Origin: Exobasidium rhododendri
Taxonomy: Eukaryota; Basidiomycota; Exobasidiomycetes; Exobasidiales; Exobasidiaceae
Length of the DNA: 64,000 nt
Direction: 5' to 3'
Assembly (NCBI GenBank): GCA_026210745.1
Contig: CP110631.1
Span: 1,860,001-1,924,000, forward strand
Below are positions 34,101 to 45,494 of the stretch, piece by piece (position 1 is the first letter of the stretch; each line of letters begins with the position of its first letter). Under the pieces are notes generated by a model that did no database searches, was not told the DNA's origin, and was given only the letters and a program-made list of their open reading frames with translations. The position numbers and the translations under genes are program-made.

Positions 34101-35403
34101 CAAGATCTGAGCAAGGACCAAGCTCTGCTCAATATGATCCTGACATTCTACGAAGCGCCGTCTGAAGAGATCAAGAGTGCAGCTGCTTTTGCCATGGGAA
34201 ATATGGCAGTCGGCAACCTGGATGCATTCCTGCCCATCATCGAAAAGCAGATTCGCGATGAAAATGCAAAGAGACGACTTCTTTCTTTGCAAGCCCTCAA
34301 GGAACTCATAAGTCACGGTAGTGTTGAGCAGCTTATCGTGATAGCCGATCGTATTTGGGCTCCTCTGTTTGAGATATGTGCCACAAAGGACGAAGCAATA
34401 CAGAACATCGGGGCAGAGTGTCTAGCCAGGCTTACACTCACCAACCCCACGTACTACCTTGCTCAACTTCAGAATCGAATCCAAGATCCTACGCCATCAA
34501 CGCGAGCTTCTGTTGTCGCTGCTCTTCGTTTTATTTTGACGGAAACGACGACGACGTACGATGATCTTTTGGCTCCCACCATCGTTGACTTTCTCAGTCT
34601 GATCAAAGATGAATCCTTGGAAGTTCGAAAGAACGCCATGTTTGCTTTCAACGCTGCTGCTCACAATCGACCTGGTCTTATCAGGAACCACCTCACCAGC
34701 CTCTTACCTATGCTGTATCAAGAGACGATTCCTCGACCAGAGCTATTGAGAAAGGTCGCCATGGGACCGTTTACCGTGACTACTGATGACGGACTTGATC
34801 TGCGAAAGAATGCTTTCGAGACAATGTACACCCTCTTGGATACTTGCTTTGGGAAGATCATCCTTTCGGATTACATTGAACGTGTCATCGCAGGGCTTAA
34901 AGATGAAGATGGAATCAAGGTTCTGTCCTCTCTCATGCTTGTTCGGTTGGCCAGCGTGGCGCCAGTGCAGGTAGCTCAACGTGAGTTGGCAAGATTAGGC
35001 AGTACGTGTTGATAACAGGGAGGTGTCTGACTCCAGGATCTTTTATCTCTCTACCTTTCTACGCACAGATCTGGACGAAGTCGTCGAGCCAATCACATCG
35101 ACTCTCAAGGTGAAGCTGAAGGATCAGGCTACCAAGCAAGATGTAGAAAAGTCGACTGAATTGCAGCGATCCTTGTTTCGAGGTAAGTCGTCCGCACTGT
35201 AGATTGCTGACGGTCAGGCTGCTTATCGTCCCTCTTTCCTGACGACAGCCATGGTGGCTCTCGAGAAGACGCCTCATTCTGCTGCTAAGTTCCAAGCGCT
35301 CCTCCGTGATGCTAGAGCTAGCAGTCCTCTATTCCGCGAAGTCGAATCGCACTTTGTTACCACTAGCAACAACTGGGACCGGGCAAGTGCGATAGACATC
35401 TGA
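31169..35403 (+). CDS. CAND1: Cullin-associated NEDD8-dissociated protein 1 (CAND1/TIP120)
   Basis: There are seven exons (31169-31213, 31285-31310, 31381-31527, 31598-31808, 31890-34980, 35069-35182, 35249-35403), giving 1262 residues, the usual CAND1 size. The start MSSRSSHSVQALLEKMNSPD leads to DFRYMALSDLMAE, KDKNGEVKNMSVKCLG and a long row of HEAT repeats with the acidic loop (DDLEQVDDDIVDDGDYSDDD) typical of CAND1. CAND1 binds unneddylated cullins and exchanges substrate receptors on SCF ligases. The second intron uses a GC donor (CAG/GCAAGC); without it the frame hits TAA at once. The fourth intron (81 bp) is a multiple of three and open, so an unspliced read-through product of similar size is possible. 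The C-terminus is conserved (LFREVESHFVTTSNNWDRAS). Confidence 0.94.
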
Positions 35404-35999
35404 TCATAAATCGAAGATGCCGCCCACGCTTGCCCAGTCACGATGTGTGTGTGAGAATGTTCATCAAATACCACCTCATCCATATAATCCAATACATGAC
35501 CTTGTACATGCGCTCATTCACATTTGAGTGTCTGCTCCCGGCATGACCACGGTGCATTCACTTTCAAACATCAGTGAACAGAAGTGTAGGGTCAAGTATG
35601 TGACATCTGGAGAAATCTGCACCAGGCTTGCCCACGTGTATATGCTGGTGCTCGCGTCGGCCTTGACCCCTCCAAATGAGATTGAAGTTGAAATTGCTTG
35701 TGTTAGTGGACTTCGACCCGCCCCTTTCGTCTTCAAGTCAGTCTTACCATCAACGCCAGCCGGGAAAGGAAAGGTCGCAAACAGATCGGAGGAGAAGGGA
35801 ACTAGCGTAGTCACACACAGCTCGTTACACTTACATCCTCGACGTATCAGGGAACGATTCGATTTGAAAAATTAAAAGGCCACCTCACAGAAGCTGCCTC
35901 AAGCCTACGCTTACTACGACAACAAGAAGAAGAAGAAAGACTGTTGCATTCCACCGGACAAGAACCCTTCCTTTGCTACAGGTGCTACGCGGACGCAAT
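35404..35999. other. CAND1 3' region and VAC8 promoter
   Basis: A 596-bp spacer between two plus-strand genes. It contains overlapping ORFs on both strands (98 residues on minus at 35518-35814, 115 on plus at 35528-35875) that match nothing I recognise and share no splice context. They are more likely chance frames. An A/G-rich stretch (AAGAAGAAGAAGAAAGA) lies at about 35924-35940. Confidence 0.35.
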
Positions 36000-38002
36000 A
36001 TGGGTAACCTATGCAGTTGCTGTGAGTCTTTTGAGGTCGATTACATTGCGATTCTTGATACGAATGAACTCTGACCGTGTCTGCATGTGCTTGATCACAC
36101 AGGTGGACGATCACGAAGCGCTCAATACGAGCCTTTGTTGCTAGACAATGAGCGTGACGCTGTGGCCGACCTACTACAATACCTTGAAAGTGAGTGTAGG
36201 AGGGGCCGATGAAATCACTGGCCATGTAATTGATTCTGTATGTGTCCCCCCCTGGCCTCGCCCCACAGACCGATCCGAAACAAATTTCTTCACCGGTGAC
36301 CCACTTCGAAGTCTCAGTACGCTATCATTCAGCGACAATGTCGACTTGCAACGTTCGGCTGCTTTAGCCTTTGCAGAGATCACAGAGAAGGAAGTCAGGG
36401 AAGTAGGAAGAGATACCTTGGAACCTATCATGTTTCTTCTTCAAAGCCATGATGTAGAGGTGCAAAGAGCTGCAAGTGCTGCTTTGGGTAATCTGGCTGT
36501 CAATTGTGAGTCGAGTTGGCTTTTCTGCGATGACTTTGATGGTGCGGGCTGACCAACAATACACCTCTGTGCCCTCATCTTTAGCGGAGAACAAGCTTCT
36601 CATTGTCAAACTAGGTGGACTGGAGCCGCTCATTCGCCAGATGTTGAGTCCCAATGTAGAAGTACAGTGCAACGCAGTGGGCTGCATCACCAATCTGGCT
36701 ACTCATGGTAAGCGACATACTCCAAATCCAAGAAAGACATGTCCCAAACTGACTCTCCCTTCCCTAACCCAAATTGCAGACGACAACAAGACGAAGATTG
36801 CAAAGTCGGGAGCTTTGGTGCCATTGACCAGACTAGCGCGCTCAAAGGACATGAGAGTGCAACGAAATGCGACTGGTGCTCTTCTCAACATGACTCATAG
36901 CGACGAAAATCGACAGCAATTGGTCAACGCAGGCGCGATTCCTGTTCTTGTTGGTCTCTTGGGAAGTTCCGATACCGATGTACAATACTACTGCACGACG
37001 GCGTTGAGCAATATTGCAGTCGACGGACTCAACCGAAAGAAGCTGGCACAAACGGAGCCAAAATTGGTACAAAATCTGATAGGATTGATGGACAGCTCCA
37101 GCCTCAAAGTTCAGTGTCAGTCAGCTCTCGCCCTACGAAATCTAGCAAGTGACGAAAAGTACCAAACAGAAATCGTCCGATCAGGAGGACTGCCTCCTTT
37201 GCTTCGATTACTTCGATCAAGCTTCCTGCCATTGATATTATCAGCAGCTGCTTGCGTGCGGAATGTCTCCATCCACCCCCTCAACGAAAGCCCGATCATA
37301 GATGCAGGATTCTTGCATCCTTTGATTGATCTGCTCAGCCATGAAGACAATGAGGAGATTCAATGCCACGCCATTTCGACTCTGCGAAACTTGGCAGCAT
37401 CCTCGGAGCGGAACAAGACGGCAATCGTGGAAGCAGGTGCTGTAGAACGAATCAAGGAATTGGTGCTGAGTGTGCCGTTGAGTGTGCAGAGTGAAATGAC
37501 GGCTTGCTTAGCTGTCTTGGCACTCAGTGAGGATCTCAAACCACAGCTGCTTGAAATGGGCATCTGTGAGGTCTTGATCCCTCTGACTCTCAGCCCAAGT
37601 GTGGAAGTGCAAGGAAACAGTGCAGCCGCGATTGGAAATCTATCGTCGAAATCGGACGATTATGAAAGCTTCAACAATGTTTGGATGGAACCTGATGGAG
37701 GATTACATGGCTACTTGGTTCGCTTCTTGGAGTCGAATGACCAGACCTTCCAACATATTGCCGTCTGGACAATCGTCCAGCTGTTGGAATCAGGCGATAC
37801 CACCTTGGAAGAGAATGTTCGAAAGAGTGAGAAGCTCTTGCCATTGATTCGAACTTTGGCACAACAAGAAGGTGGAGATGGTAGTGGTGGCAGACCGTCC
37901 AGTGAAATCGAAGGTAGCGAAGATGGAGGCGATGCCGAGGCAGAGATCAGCAGCCTAGCGAAGAAGGTTCAAGAGATTCTTTTGGATTCGCAAGAGAGGT
38001 AA
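36000..38002 (+). CDS. VAC8: Vacuolar armadillo-repeat protein Vac8
   Basis: There are five exons (36000-36021, 36103-36189, 36269-36505, 36585-36707, 36780-38002), 563 residues, phases consistent. The N-terminus [13 protein letters not shown] combines a Gly2 myristoylation site with neighbouring cysteines for palmitoylation, as in Vac8. The third of these cysteines is split by the first intron. About eleven armadillo repeats follow (for example [48 protein letters not shown]). Vac8 sits on the vacuole membrane and is a landing platform for Vac17 (vacuole inheritance), Nvj1 (nucleus-vacuole junctions) and Atg13. The C-terminal acidic tail ([15 protein letters not shown]) is followed by a short helix. 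It is convergent with the asparaginase gene. Confidence 0.95.
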
Positions 38003-38269
38003 AACTCGGCTCCCCTTGATGAATGAAAGGTGGCCCCACTCTTCCTTCCCCTTTTACCTTCCCCGCGTCTCCTATCATGTAGTACCCTTCTCCACTCTTT
38101 GAGTACGCCCGCTCTCCGTCTTGATCTTCCCTTGTATCTCAAATCATTTCGTACTGATGTCCCTTACTCTCTATCCTTCTATCCTGTCTGCGCCAATCTC
38201 ATCATAGGTCTATATGTGCCTGCTTGGCCGATTGGAAGCGGCATGAAAGATTACAAGGCAGTCGCTCCT

Positions 38270-40494
38270 TCAAAGGGATACGCCTGCATTGGACCACAGT
38301 TGCGTAACTTTGCCCTTCTCTCGTTCACCAATCGATCGAGTGAGGTAGTAACGGGCCAACTCGACTTCATCTGGTGATAGGTGAGCTCCTGCTGATCGAA
38401 GGAGACCTACTGTGCTCAATCGATCGTTTCTGGCTGCCACAAATAGAGGCGTGTGGTTGCTATAGTCTCTAGTGTGCACAATGTAGCCCGACTCTAGCAA
38501 CGACCGAACAACGTCATCATGGCCCAAGGCAGAGGCTGTGTGAAGTGGGCTGGTCGAGGGGTTGGATCGTCTGCTGGTAGATGGTTTGCTAGAAGGGGCA
38601 TCTGAAAGTAGTTGATCTTGACGATGAAGGTGCACTTTGAGACTCGCCACGTCATTCTTTTGCGACGATAGTTGGATCAGGTCTGTTGGGTACGAGGGGA
38701 AGAATGTCAGTCGCTCGTCATCTTCTTCGGCCATTACGCCATCTGAACCCCCCTCTCACACACTCACAGGGCAGCACAGCTCTCTCTGCGTCCAATGCCA
38801 GAGTGTCTAAGTTGTCGTCGGAGGAGGCGATGGCATGATTGCTGTCGTGTTCTAGAATGATCCTTTCCAACAGTGATTTTGCACTTCCTTCTCCCCTTGA
38901 ATCTTTGTCTTCACTGCTGTCCATCGTCACTTTCCTCCTTTCCGTCAATTCTCCTCGAAGACTTCTTCCCATCAACACTCTAATCTCTTCGATGCTCATC
39001 TCATCCTTTCCTAGCAGGTATTCCAGTTTCGTTAGAGCACATTCAGGGGTCATATCTCCACCGGCCACTACGCCCACCTTTTCCAATTTCTTGCCGACCT
39101 CGTAGATTGAGCTAACTTCCCCTCGTATGCATTGACTTATGTTTACAATGACTATGCCTCTTTCCTTTGTTGCCAATTCGAACACTCGCAGTAGGTCTGG
39201 CTTAGTAGGGGCATTTCCAGCTCCAAATGAATGCAGGATAACTCCTTTGATGGGTGCCTTGAAGAAATTTTCTATAGTCTCGACTTGTAGACCAGGAAAC
39301 AGACGAAGCAGCACGACTTGATGAGACATCTTGTTGTGCGCCCGAAAAGGAAGCAAATGCGTCGGCCTTCGTATGAGGGCCTCATCGACTTCGATCTTGA
39401 TCCCGGCCTTGGCAAGCGGTGGAAAGTTGGGCGAGTCAAAAGCCTCTAGGGACGAATTGGATAGCTTTGACACTCGATTACCTCGAAACAAGGTGGAAGC
39501 AAAGAACAAAGTCACTTCCGGAATGGGATGAGAAGATGCCAAGATGAGCGCTCCCAAGACGTTCTCGATGGCATCGTTTCGCAATTCCGAAAGGGGAACT
39601 TGCGCTCCAGTTAGAATGACAGGTTTGCCAAGATTTTCTAACAACATGCTAATGGCAGAGGAAGTGTAGCTCATCGTGTCTGTACCATGCAAGATGATAA
39701 AAGCGTCGAACGACTGGTAATTGAGGTCAATGTCGGCTACTAGTCGAAGCCAATCTTTGGTCTCCATGTTGCTTGAATCGAGCAGCGGATCATATTCCAG
39801 GACAGTGTACCTCGTCCGCCTCTTTCCACCCTCTGTGACAATGGGAGTTACCATGGTAGGCAGCAGTAGCTCTAGTTGACCATTTTGATTAATGCTATGT
39901 CTGACTGCGTTCTTCGTAAAGGTTCCCAAGGGAGAAGAAGAGAGAACCTTGACAGGTGGGCAAAAGGACTGAAATGCTGTTGACCCGATCGCAGGACTAA
40001 TACTGTTAGTGACATTCGACAGGGTCGTCTGCTGTTGGGGAGGTGACGACGGATGCTTGGGTGTATTTGACCCGCTTGAAGGTCTGCTATACGCTTCCGT
40101 CCACTGTAAATTTGTCGAATCAAAACGATCAGATCTACCGGCGACTATCGCTTTGCTGCCTTCGCTTCTTTGAATTTCTCACCGCCTTGTATCGCTCTGT
40201 TGTATCGCTCCAGCTGAAGATCGAGTCGCCATTTGGATCGTGAAATCTGCTCTGGGTTCGTAGGGTTTCTACAGAGTCTCCTGCCTTTTCAGACGAGTAG
40301 TGTACTCTCATGCTTCCTTACAATGATGCTCACCTGTCAGGAAACCGGGATAAGGTACGTATCCATGGATTGGATGCCTGACCATACCGAGGGTCCCCCC
40401 ACAGTAGAGAATCAGAATCTTGCTTTCGTCTGAACATTGGATTACACCGAGTTGAGCTTCAACTCCCCATCATCTCTGCGCGTCACTCACCCAT
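38270..40494 (-). CDS. Type I L-asparaginase with ankyrin-like C-terminal domain
   Basis: There are five exons on the minus strand: 40494-40491, 40429-40334, 40268-40183, 40103-38768 and 38682-38270 (644 residues). Exon 1 is only four bases (ATG plus G). The N-terminal motif reads KILILYCGGTLGMVRHPIHG, where most relatives have YTGGTIGM. The first Thr is Cys, but the second Thr, the usual nucleophile, is kept. The second catalytic block is FIILHGTDTMSYTSSAISML. ETLRTQSRFHDP and TGAQVPLSELRNDA are also family-typical. A ~40-residue Ser/Pro/Gln-rich insertion follows residue ~65. The C-terminus has ankyrin-type repeats (SPLHTASALGHDDVVRSLLE, HTPLFVAARNDRLSTVGLLR), the layout of animal and fungal 60-kDa asparaginase/lysophospholipase (ASPG). 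Expected reaction: L-asparagine to aspartate and ammonia, cytosolic as no signal peptide is seen. Confidence 0.88.
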
Positions 40495-41087
40495 CTCCCT
40501 CCTCTCTGATCTCCGTGCTGGAGCAGCAAGATCAAGGAAGATATTGGCAAGGCGATTAGGAAGACCAGAAAAAAAAACTCTAAATCCTCCTCTCTTCTCT
40601 GTCACTTCTATACGTCTCCACGCGGGCACCGATTCTGGGCGGCGCGAGTTTTAGAGTGTTGGTTTAGTACCTCTCGAGACAACGGCGGAAGTCAAAGTGG
40701 TATCCAAGTCCTACGACAGGCGGACCCCGATTGCAGTACTCTTTGATCCGCCCAAGTAGGAACACCTCTGTCGGGCGAGGGGTATCGGTCTGAATCCGCC
40801 TACATCTCATTCGGTGCTCTGTATCGGCTTGACGTCGATCTGTATCACCTCTTTACCTCCGCATTCGACTGCACTTTCTCACCCCTTCGACCGCATCATC
40901 TTCGAGCAAGGCAACTGACCTTCCCCTCATCTGGCACAGAGGCGCTGCAGCTCAGCGACGAACTAAACTCTGCACTAGATCCCTCTCTCGAACTTCGGCA
41001 TTAACTCACTCAGTCTCGAATACCCCGATTTGCTCAAGATTAGCACAGAGTACTTTGCATCATCTCTAGAAACGCAAAGGGACCATC
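40495..41087. promoter_or_regulatory. Long divergent promoter region
   Basis: A 593-bp head-to-head spacer between the asparaginase and a large low-complexity protein, with several C/T-rich tracts (about 40855-40905). No protein-coding frame or named element recognised. Confidence 0.35.
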
Positions 41088-43544
41088 ATGTCCGCAGATC
41101 TGAAGAAAATAATTCAGACAACCTCGCAGGACATCTTTTACCTCGGTTCACCATACACAGGAGAGCATGCAGCAAACGAGGGTCGGATGGGGAGCCTTTA
41201 CAGTGACAGTAATTCATCCGACGAATGTTCAAGAGACAGGAGTGTGGACTCCTACACCAACGACACGATCGTGTCAAATGGTGGGATGACTCCAAGGAAC
41301 GGATTAGGCTTGTCGAATGACGACGAGGAAGAGAACGAGGTGAAAGAGCTATCTATGTCGTCAATTGCAGGTCTTGAGCCTCCGACGGTACCACCAAAGA
41401 GCATCCCAGTAGATCAGGGACTTCCTTCACTTCCTCCTAAGCGATCTGAGGTGCTGCAGAAAGAGACGTCCCCCTCCCCGTCAAGGTCGCCAGCGATGCC
41501 GCAATACACTTCAAAGACACCAAGTAGAAACAACAGCTTCACTCGCGGAACTCCAACCCCGACGAGCTTGAGGGGTGGTCGTAGATTGAGCCTCCTGTCG
41601 GGCAGTGTGCTTGGACCGACCTCTTCAAGCTCTCCCATGACATCACCAATACTTTCTCGAAACGTCACACCGAATGCGAGCAGTAACCTAGACGATTCGA
41701 CCTCTGTTCGAAAATTGCAAAAGGGAAAACGGATGAGTCTGAGCTACGTACCCAGCCCGGTGGCCAACAGGAACACCTTTGTGGCTAATAATTGCGCCTT
41801 TGTCTACGATCCGACTACACCCTCTGCTGTTGGAACTCCTCCGGCCGGTACCTCTGCCAATGGCGGCTACTTTTCGCGAATGAATGGCAGCCATCCACAA
41901 ACTCCAACGAGTGCACCACCTACTTCAACTGCCTACAATGGTGGCATTTCCTCGTCTGCCTCGTCGTCTCCGACAAATGTACGCAGTGCCAAGAAAGAAG
42001 ACGGCGACACAGTAATGACGCAACATCGCGATCTTCTTACTCGCATTGCAGAAAAGGAGAGAAAGATTCTCGAGCTGAAAGAAGGGTTGTCAAGGGAGGA
42101 GAAGGAGCTCAGGGAATTGCAAAGGGAGTGGCAGATGAGCATTCATCTAGAGATGGCAGGCCAAGGGACGAGACAGACAGTAGCCTCTGAGAATGCCAAT
42201 AGTACGGATATCTCTGCTGCCTTGACTTCGTTGCTGTCTATCGATACATCCCGCACCAGTGAGCCAATCAGAACAGAGGTGAGACCGGATTTGAATCAAG
42301 TGCCGACAAATGCGGCAGCAGAAGGATGGAAGGCAATCTCAGCCAAGATCTCGGGGGCAGGGAATCAACTCAACGCTCTCATCGATCAGCTAGCAATTGT
42401 GCCACCTGATGAGGAAGCTCAACAGCGTCCAGAGATGATGAAAAAGACCAGCGCTGGCGTGAGTCTAGATGTCTTGCAAGAAGAAGGGGAAGAAGGGGAT
42501 ACACTTCCGCCGCCGTTGCCGATCTCCAAAGGACCGAGTACCTCGGTGGCCCCGACCAATAGACAAGCCAAGCGGACGTCCATGTTTGGCTCTTCCATGG
42601 CAGCACTGCAAAAGCAGGTCGAAATACAGTTTGGAGGGAACGAAAAGGAAGCTGAAGGTGACAGTGGAGCATGGGGTGGCTGGCAGAAGCGACTGAAGGA
42701 AGCACGGGAAAATGCAACCGGTCTGCTGGCGAAAGCAGAGGCGAAGCTGGGTCAGGCGCTTACGATTGATGACTTACTTCCGGTCGAATCCAGCCAACAC
42801 TCACCTCAGTCTGGAAGTGGTGGTGGTGGTGGGAGCAGCAGTATTGGTGGAGCAATGTACCGTCATTTCAATGCCTCGAGTGGGAGTGGACAACTGATCG
42901 ACTACAGTGAAGAGAATGATCGAGAAAAGGCCGCACTGGCCGAGCTGAGTTGGATGAACAGTCTGGCAGGTATCAACATGAGCGGCACGACCGATCGAGT
43001 GGTGACGAGCAAATCTTCCGGCGTAATTGTCGATGGCAAGAAGCCACTGAGCAGCTCCAATCTCGGATTACTGGACTCAACAGCATCAAGCAGCAGTAGA
43101 GCAAGTAGGAGAGCCTCCAACACTTCTCACACCACGACTTCGACTTCGAATTCGACCCTTTATCCGCTCTCGCCCGTGCTAGGAGTGTCGTCTTCAAGTC
43201 CGTTGAATGAGGACAACAAGAGTGACTCTTCAAACCAGCACTTCTCCACGACGAGCACAGCTTTTGGAGTAGAGGAAGCGAATGATGAGAAAAGGAGAAG
43301 CGATCAAGGCAAGAATTCTTCGCATCAACAACAAGCTAGCTATGGGCAGAGCAAAAGTAGAATGGCAGCCAAAATGGCTACTATGCAAGAGCGTCAGACC
43401 AACAAAAGGTCTAGCGCAGACGAGACAAGGGCAAGGAGTGGAACTTTGCTGAGCGAGAGTCAAAACAGCAATCGGTCATACATCTTACCAACCGCGCAAG
43501 AGAGCGAGCTATCTGTCGAAGACGAAGAAAGTTGGGGATGGTAG
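41088..43544 (+). CDS. Large Ser-rich protein with a central coiled coil, unknown
   Basis: This single-exon gene (818 residues) is unusual in a window where most genes are split. The start ATG 41088 is followed by a fairly ordered opening (MSADLKKIIQTTSQDIFYLG). Then comes a long Ser/Pro/Thr-rich region with basic-Ser motifs (RRLSLLSG, GKRMSLSYVP) resembling kinase sites. A heptad-rich helix spans about residues 310-350 (ITRIAEKERKILELKEG-like register). A second ordered block, GGWQKRLKEARENATGLLAK with AEAKLGQALTIDDLLPVE, lies near residues 525-565. The C-terminus ends in a conserved-looking acidic Trp motif (VEDEESWGW). I recognise no named family. A cortical or signalling scaffold is possible, but that is a guess from composition. 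Confidence 0.75.
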   Translation: MSADLKKIIQTTSQDIFYLGSPYTGEHAANEGRMGSLYSDSNSSDECSRDRSVDSYTNDTIVSNGGMTPRNGLGLSNDDEEENEVKELSMSSIAGLEPPTVPPKSIPVDQGLPSLPPKRSEVLQKETSPSPSRSPAMPQYTSKTPSRNNSFTRGTPTPTSLRGGRRLSLLSGSVLGPTSSSSPMTSPILSRNVTPNASSNLDDSTSVRKLQKGKRMSLSYVPSPVANRNTFVANNCAFVYDPTTPSAVGTPPAGTSANGGYFSRMNGSHPQTPTSAPPTSTAYNGGISSSASSSPTNVRSAKKEDGDTVMTQHRDLLTRIAEKERKILELKEGLSREEKELRELQREWQMSIHLEMAGQGTRQTVASENANSTDISAALTSLLSIDTSRTSEPIRTEVRPDLNQVPTNAAAEGWKAISAKISGAGNQLNALIDQLAIVPPDEEAQQRPEMMKKTSAGVSLDVLQEEGEEGDTLPPPLPISKGPSTSVAPTNRQAKRTSMFGSSMAALQKQVEIQFGGNEKEAEGDSGAWGGWQKRLKEARENATGLLAKAEAKLGQALTIDDLLPVESSQHSPQSGSGGGGGSSSIGGAMYRHFNASSGSGQLIDYSEENDREKAALAELSWMNSLAGINMSGTTDRVVTSKSSGVIVDGKKPLSSSNLGLLDSTASSSSRASRRASNTSHTTTSTSNSTLYPLSPVLGVSSSSPLNEDNKSDSSNQHFSTTSTAFGVEEANDEKRRSDQGKNSSHQQQASYGQSKSRMAAKMATMQERQTNKRSSADETRARSGTLLSESQNSNRSYILPTAQESELSVEDEESWGW

Positions 43545-43717
43545 GCTGGGACCTCCTCCCTCTCCCTTCTTGACTGTATCATATTGTATTATGCGAACCG
43601 TCTTTTCTATCTGTTTTGTTCGTCCAATGTACATCACATTGATCATCGTAGAACTAATCTACCTACCCTTGACATGAGACAAGATCAAAGACGAGTATTG
43701 CTTGGATAGATATCTCT

Positions 43718-44845
43718 TCAAGTCTCGCTGGTGTCCATCTTGTCTGCTACTGGTACTTTTGACTTGCCTACCTCAAGGACATCTGCCAGGAAAGAGGAGG
43801 GAAGACGAAGATCGACATCAGCCTTTTGGTCGTCATGAAATTAGAACGAAGAAGAAGACGTACCTTCCCTAATGATCATGTCTCTAATCTGTTCCTTTGT
43901 CCAAGGCGTTGTCCCTTTGTCGAATCCATACTTTTGCTCCTTCACTGCTCGTTCGTTGGGCTTCTCGTATCCTCGATACATGTCAGTCTTTTCCTTTGTA
44001 ATGACGCAGACGTCAACATTGGAACCCGATCCCAAGTCGTTGAAGATACCGGCAGATATTGCTGATGCTACAAGACTGATAGCCGCTTCACGCTGCAGGA
44101 AGGACAAGTAGACAAAAGATGGGTGGAGGTCACAGGGAAGATGTGAGAAAGATATTTCCACGTCTGGTAATAACAGATCTTGTTGACTCACCTCCATGTC
44201 CTTTGTCCAGCCCGTCTCGAATACTGACATTGCTGCGAGACTACCACTGCCCATTGTCACGTAGGGCAGCTTGTCTGTCGAACCATGAGGTGCCACTGTG
44301 AAGAGATTGGGACCAGTCTCATCGAATCCACCCAAGACTAATGCCGCACCGATCTGTCCTTGATATCTGGCACACGAAGGAGGAGGAAGAACAGAGATTG
44401 TAAGGAAAAGCGTGAATACGCATCGATCTAAGCTAGAAGTAGTTTTTGAGCTTCGTGCCACTCACTGAAAGAGTCTCTGCTTCAGCATGGTCATGGCCGT
44501 GACTACCCTCGCCTTCCTTCCAGTATGAAACTCATGTAGTTGCATGTTGCTTGAGATTAGGGCTGTGACGAATTCTGTATCTGCTGCTGTACCCGCACCA
44601 CAGCATCGGATGTTGTCCGTAATGTAATGAATCTTTTCACAATTCTTGTCGGCTACGATTGGGCCTTCCGTCGCTCTTGTGTCTGCTCCCAAGACGATCC
44701 CGTCCTTATAGATGCAGCCGACGATGGTCGTTCCAGTGCTCGTTGCCTTTGGTAGATGAAGGCCCTTTTGCGTACTGAGATGCGCATTTCGATTGTGAAG
44801 GCCAAAATCGAAGCCACTGGTCGAGGCTTGTTGCAGAAGAGACAT
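43718..44845 (-). CDS. PUP1: 20S proteasome beta2 subunit
   Basis: There are four exons on the minus strand: 44845-44466, 44366-44192, 44092-43864 and 43782-43718 (282 residues), all phases agree. A 38-residue propeptide ends ATSTG before [20 protein letters not shown], so Thr39 becomes the N-terminal nucleophile after autocleavage. The Asp and Lys partners (GADTRATEG, later [13 protein letters not shown]) are present. The tail wraps as in beta2 ([19 protein letters not shown]) and is extended by the last short exon ([20 protein letters not shown]). Beta2/Pup1 provides the trypsin-like activity of the core particle. It shares a 239-bp divergent promoter with NAA38. Confidence 0.95.
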
Positions 44846-45084
44846 GGTTGCAGGCTCAGAGACAGGTGCGAAGTTGAACGATGATGAACGACTTGTACAA
44901 ATTGTTCAAGAGCAGGCAAGTGAGATCTAACCCATGGCACTAGCCTACTACTACGACGCGCGTGAGGAAGCTGCGCGGCCCGATCACAGGCTGCAGCTCC
45001 CTTGGCACAGTTCCAAAGTACACATTCCCGGCCCACATTGACCTCGCTACATTGGTGACGCACTGCAACTCTTTCACCGCCCGC

Positions 45085-45393
45085 ATGTTCCAGCCTCCAC
45101 GATACCAGGAGACACGATCTTCAGCAAAGGCCACATGTGACATCACTGAGACCTTTCTTGACAAGTTGGTACTGGTCAAAGTCACAGACGGTCGATATTT
45201 TCAAGGTCAATTCATTTGTGTCGATCACGAGTGCAATGTAATCCTTCAGAGTGCTCACGAGTACCGGAATATAGAAGGGGATGGGAAGAGGTGGTTTGGT
45301 ATGGTCATGATACCAGGAAAACACCTGATGGAGATCAAGGTGAAAGCGAGCTGGAGGCCAGAAGTCCGTCAAAGCTCTGCAATGTATATTTGA
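45085..45393 (+). CDS. NAA38: LSM-domain NatC auxiliary subunit (Naa38/Mak31-like)
   Basis: The product has 102 residues from ATG 45085, with no intron needed. The Sm/LSM fold is clear: FLDKLVLVKVTDGRYFQGQF (Sm1), then FICVDHECNVILQSAHEY, and GMVMIPGKHLMEIKV (Sm2). The CxD-xx-CNVIL pattern and the ending MIPGKHL match Naa38/LSMD1 better than spliceosomal LSM proteins, whose Sm2 carries an IRG motif. In NatC it supports Naa30/Naa35, which acetylate the N-termini of Met-hydrophobic proteins. The frame extends upstream without an ATG, so a longer form is unlikely. A separate upstream ATG near 44936 is out of frame and would act as an upstream ORF if transcribed. Confidence 0.82.
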   Translation: MFQPPRYQETRSSAKATCDITETFLDKLVLVKVTDGRYFQGQFICVDHECNVILQSAHEYRNIEGDGKRWFGMVMIPGKHLMEIKVKASWRPEVRQSSAMYI

Positions 45394-45494
45394 AAGCAAT
45401 GGAATCTCCTCTGCCCTTCTCTCGAAAGTGGTACCTTCAAAGCGGCAAGCAAGATTGTGCCATTCAAAAGCTCTAGTCTGGGAAGGATCATCAT

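Noticed and set aside
35518-35875. Overlapping ORFs on both strands between CAND1 and VAC8
   Set aside because: No recognisable protein, no splice structure, and both strands are open by chance in this stretch; kept only as a note in the spacer entry.
20880-44950. Search for the ascomycete proteasome element near PUP1/PUP2
   Set aside because: No GGTGGCAAA or its reverse complement near either proteasome gene, consistent with other regulation in basidiomycetes.
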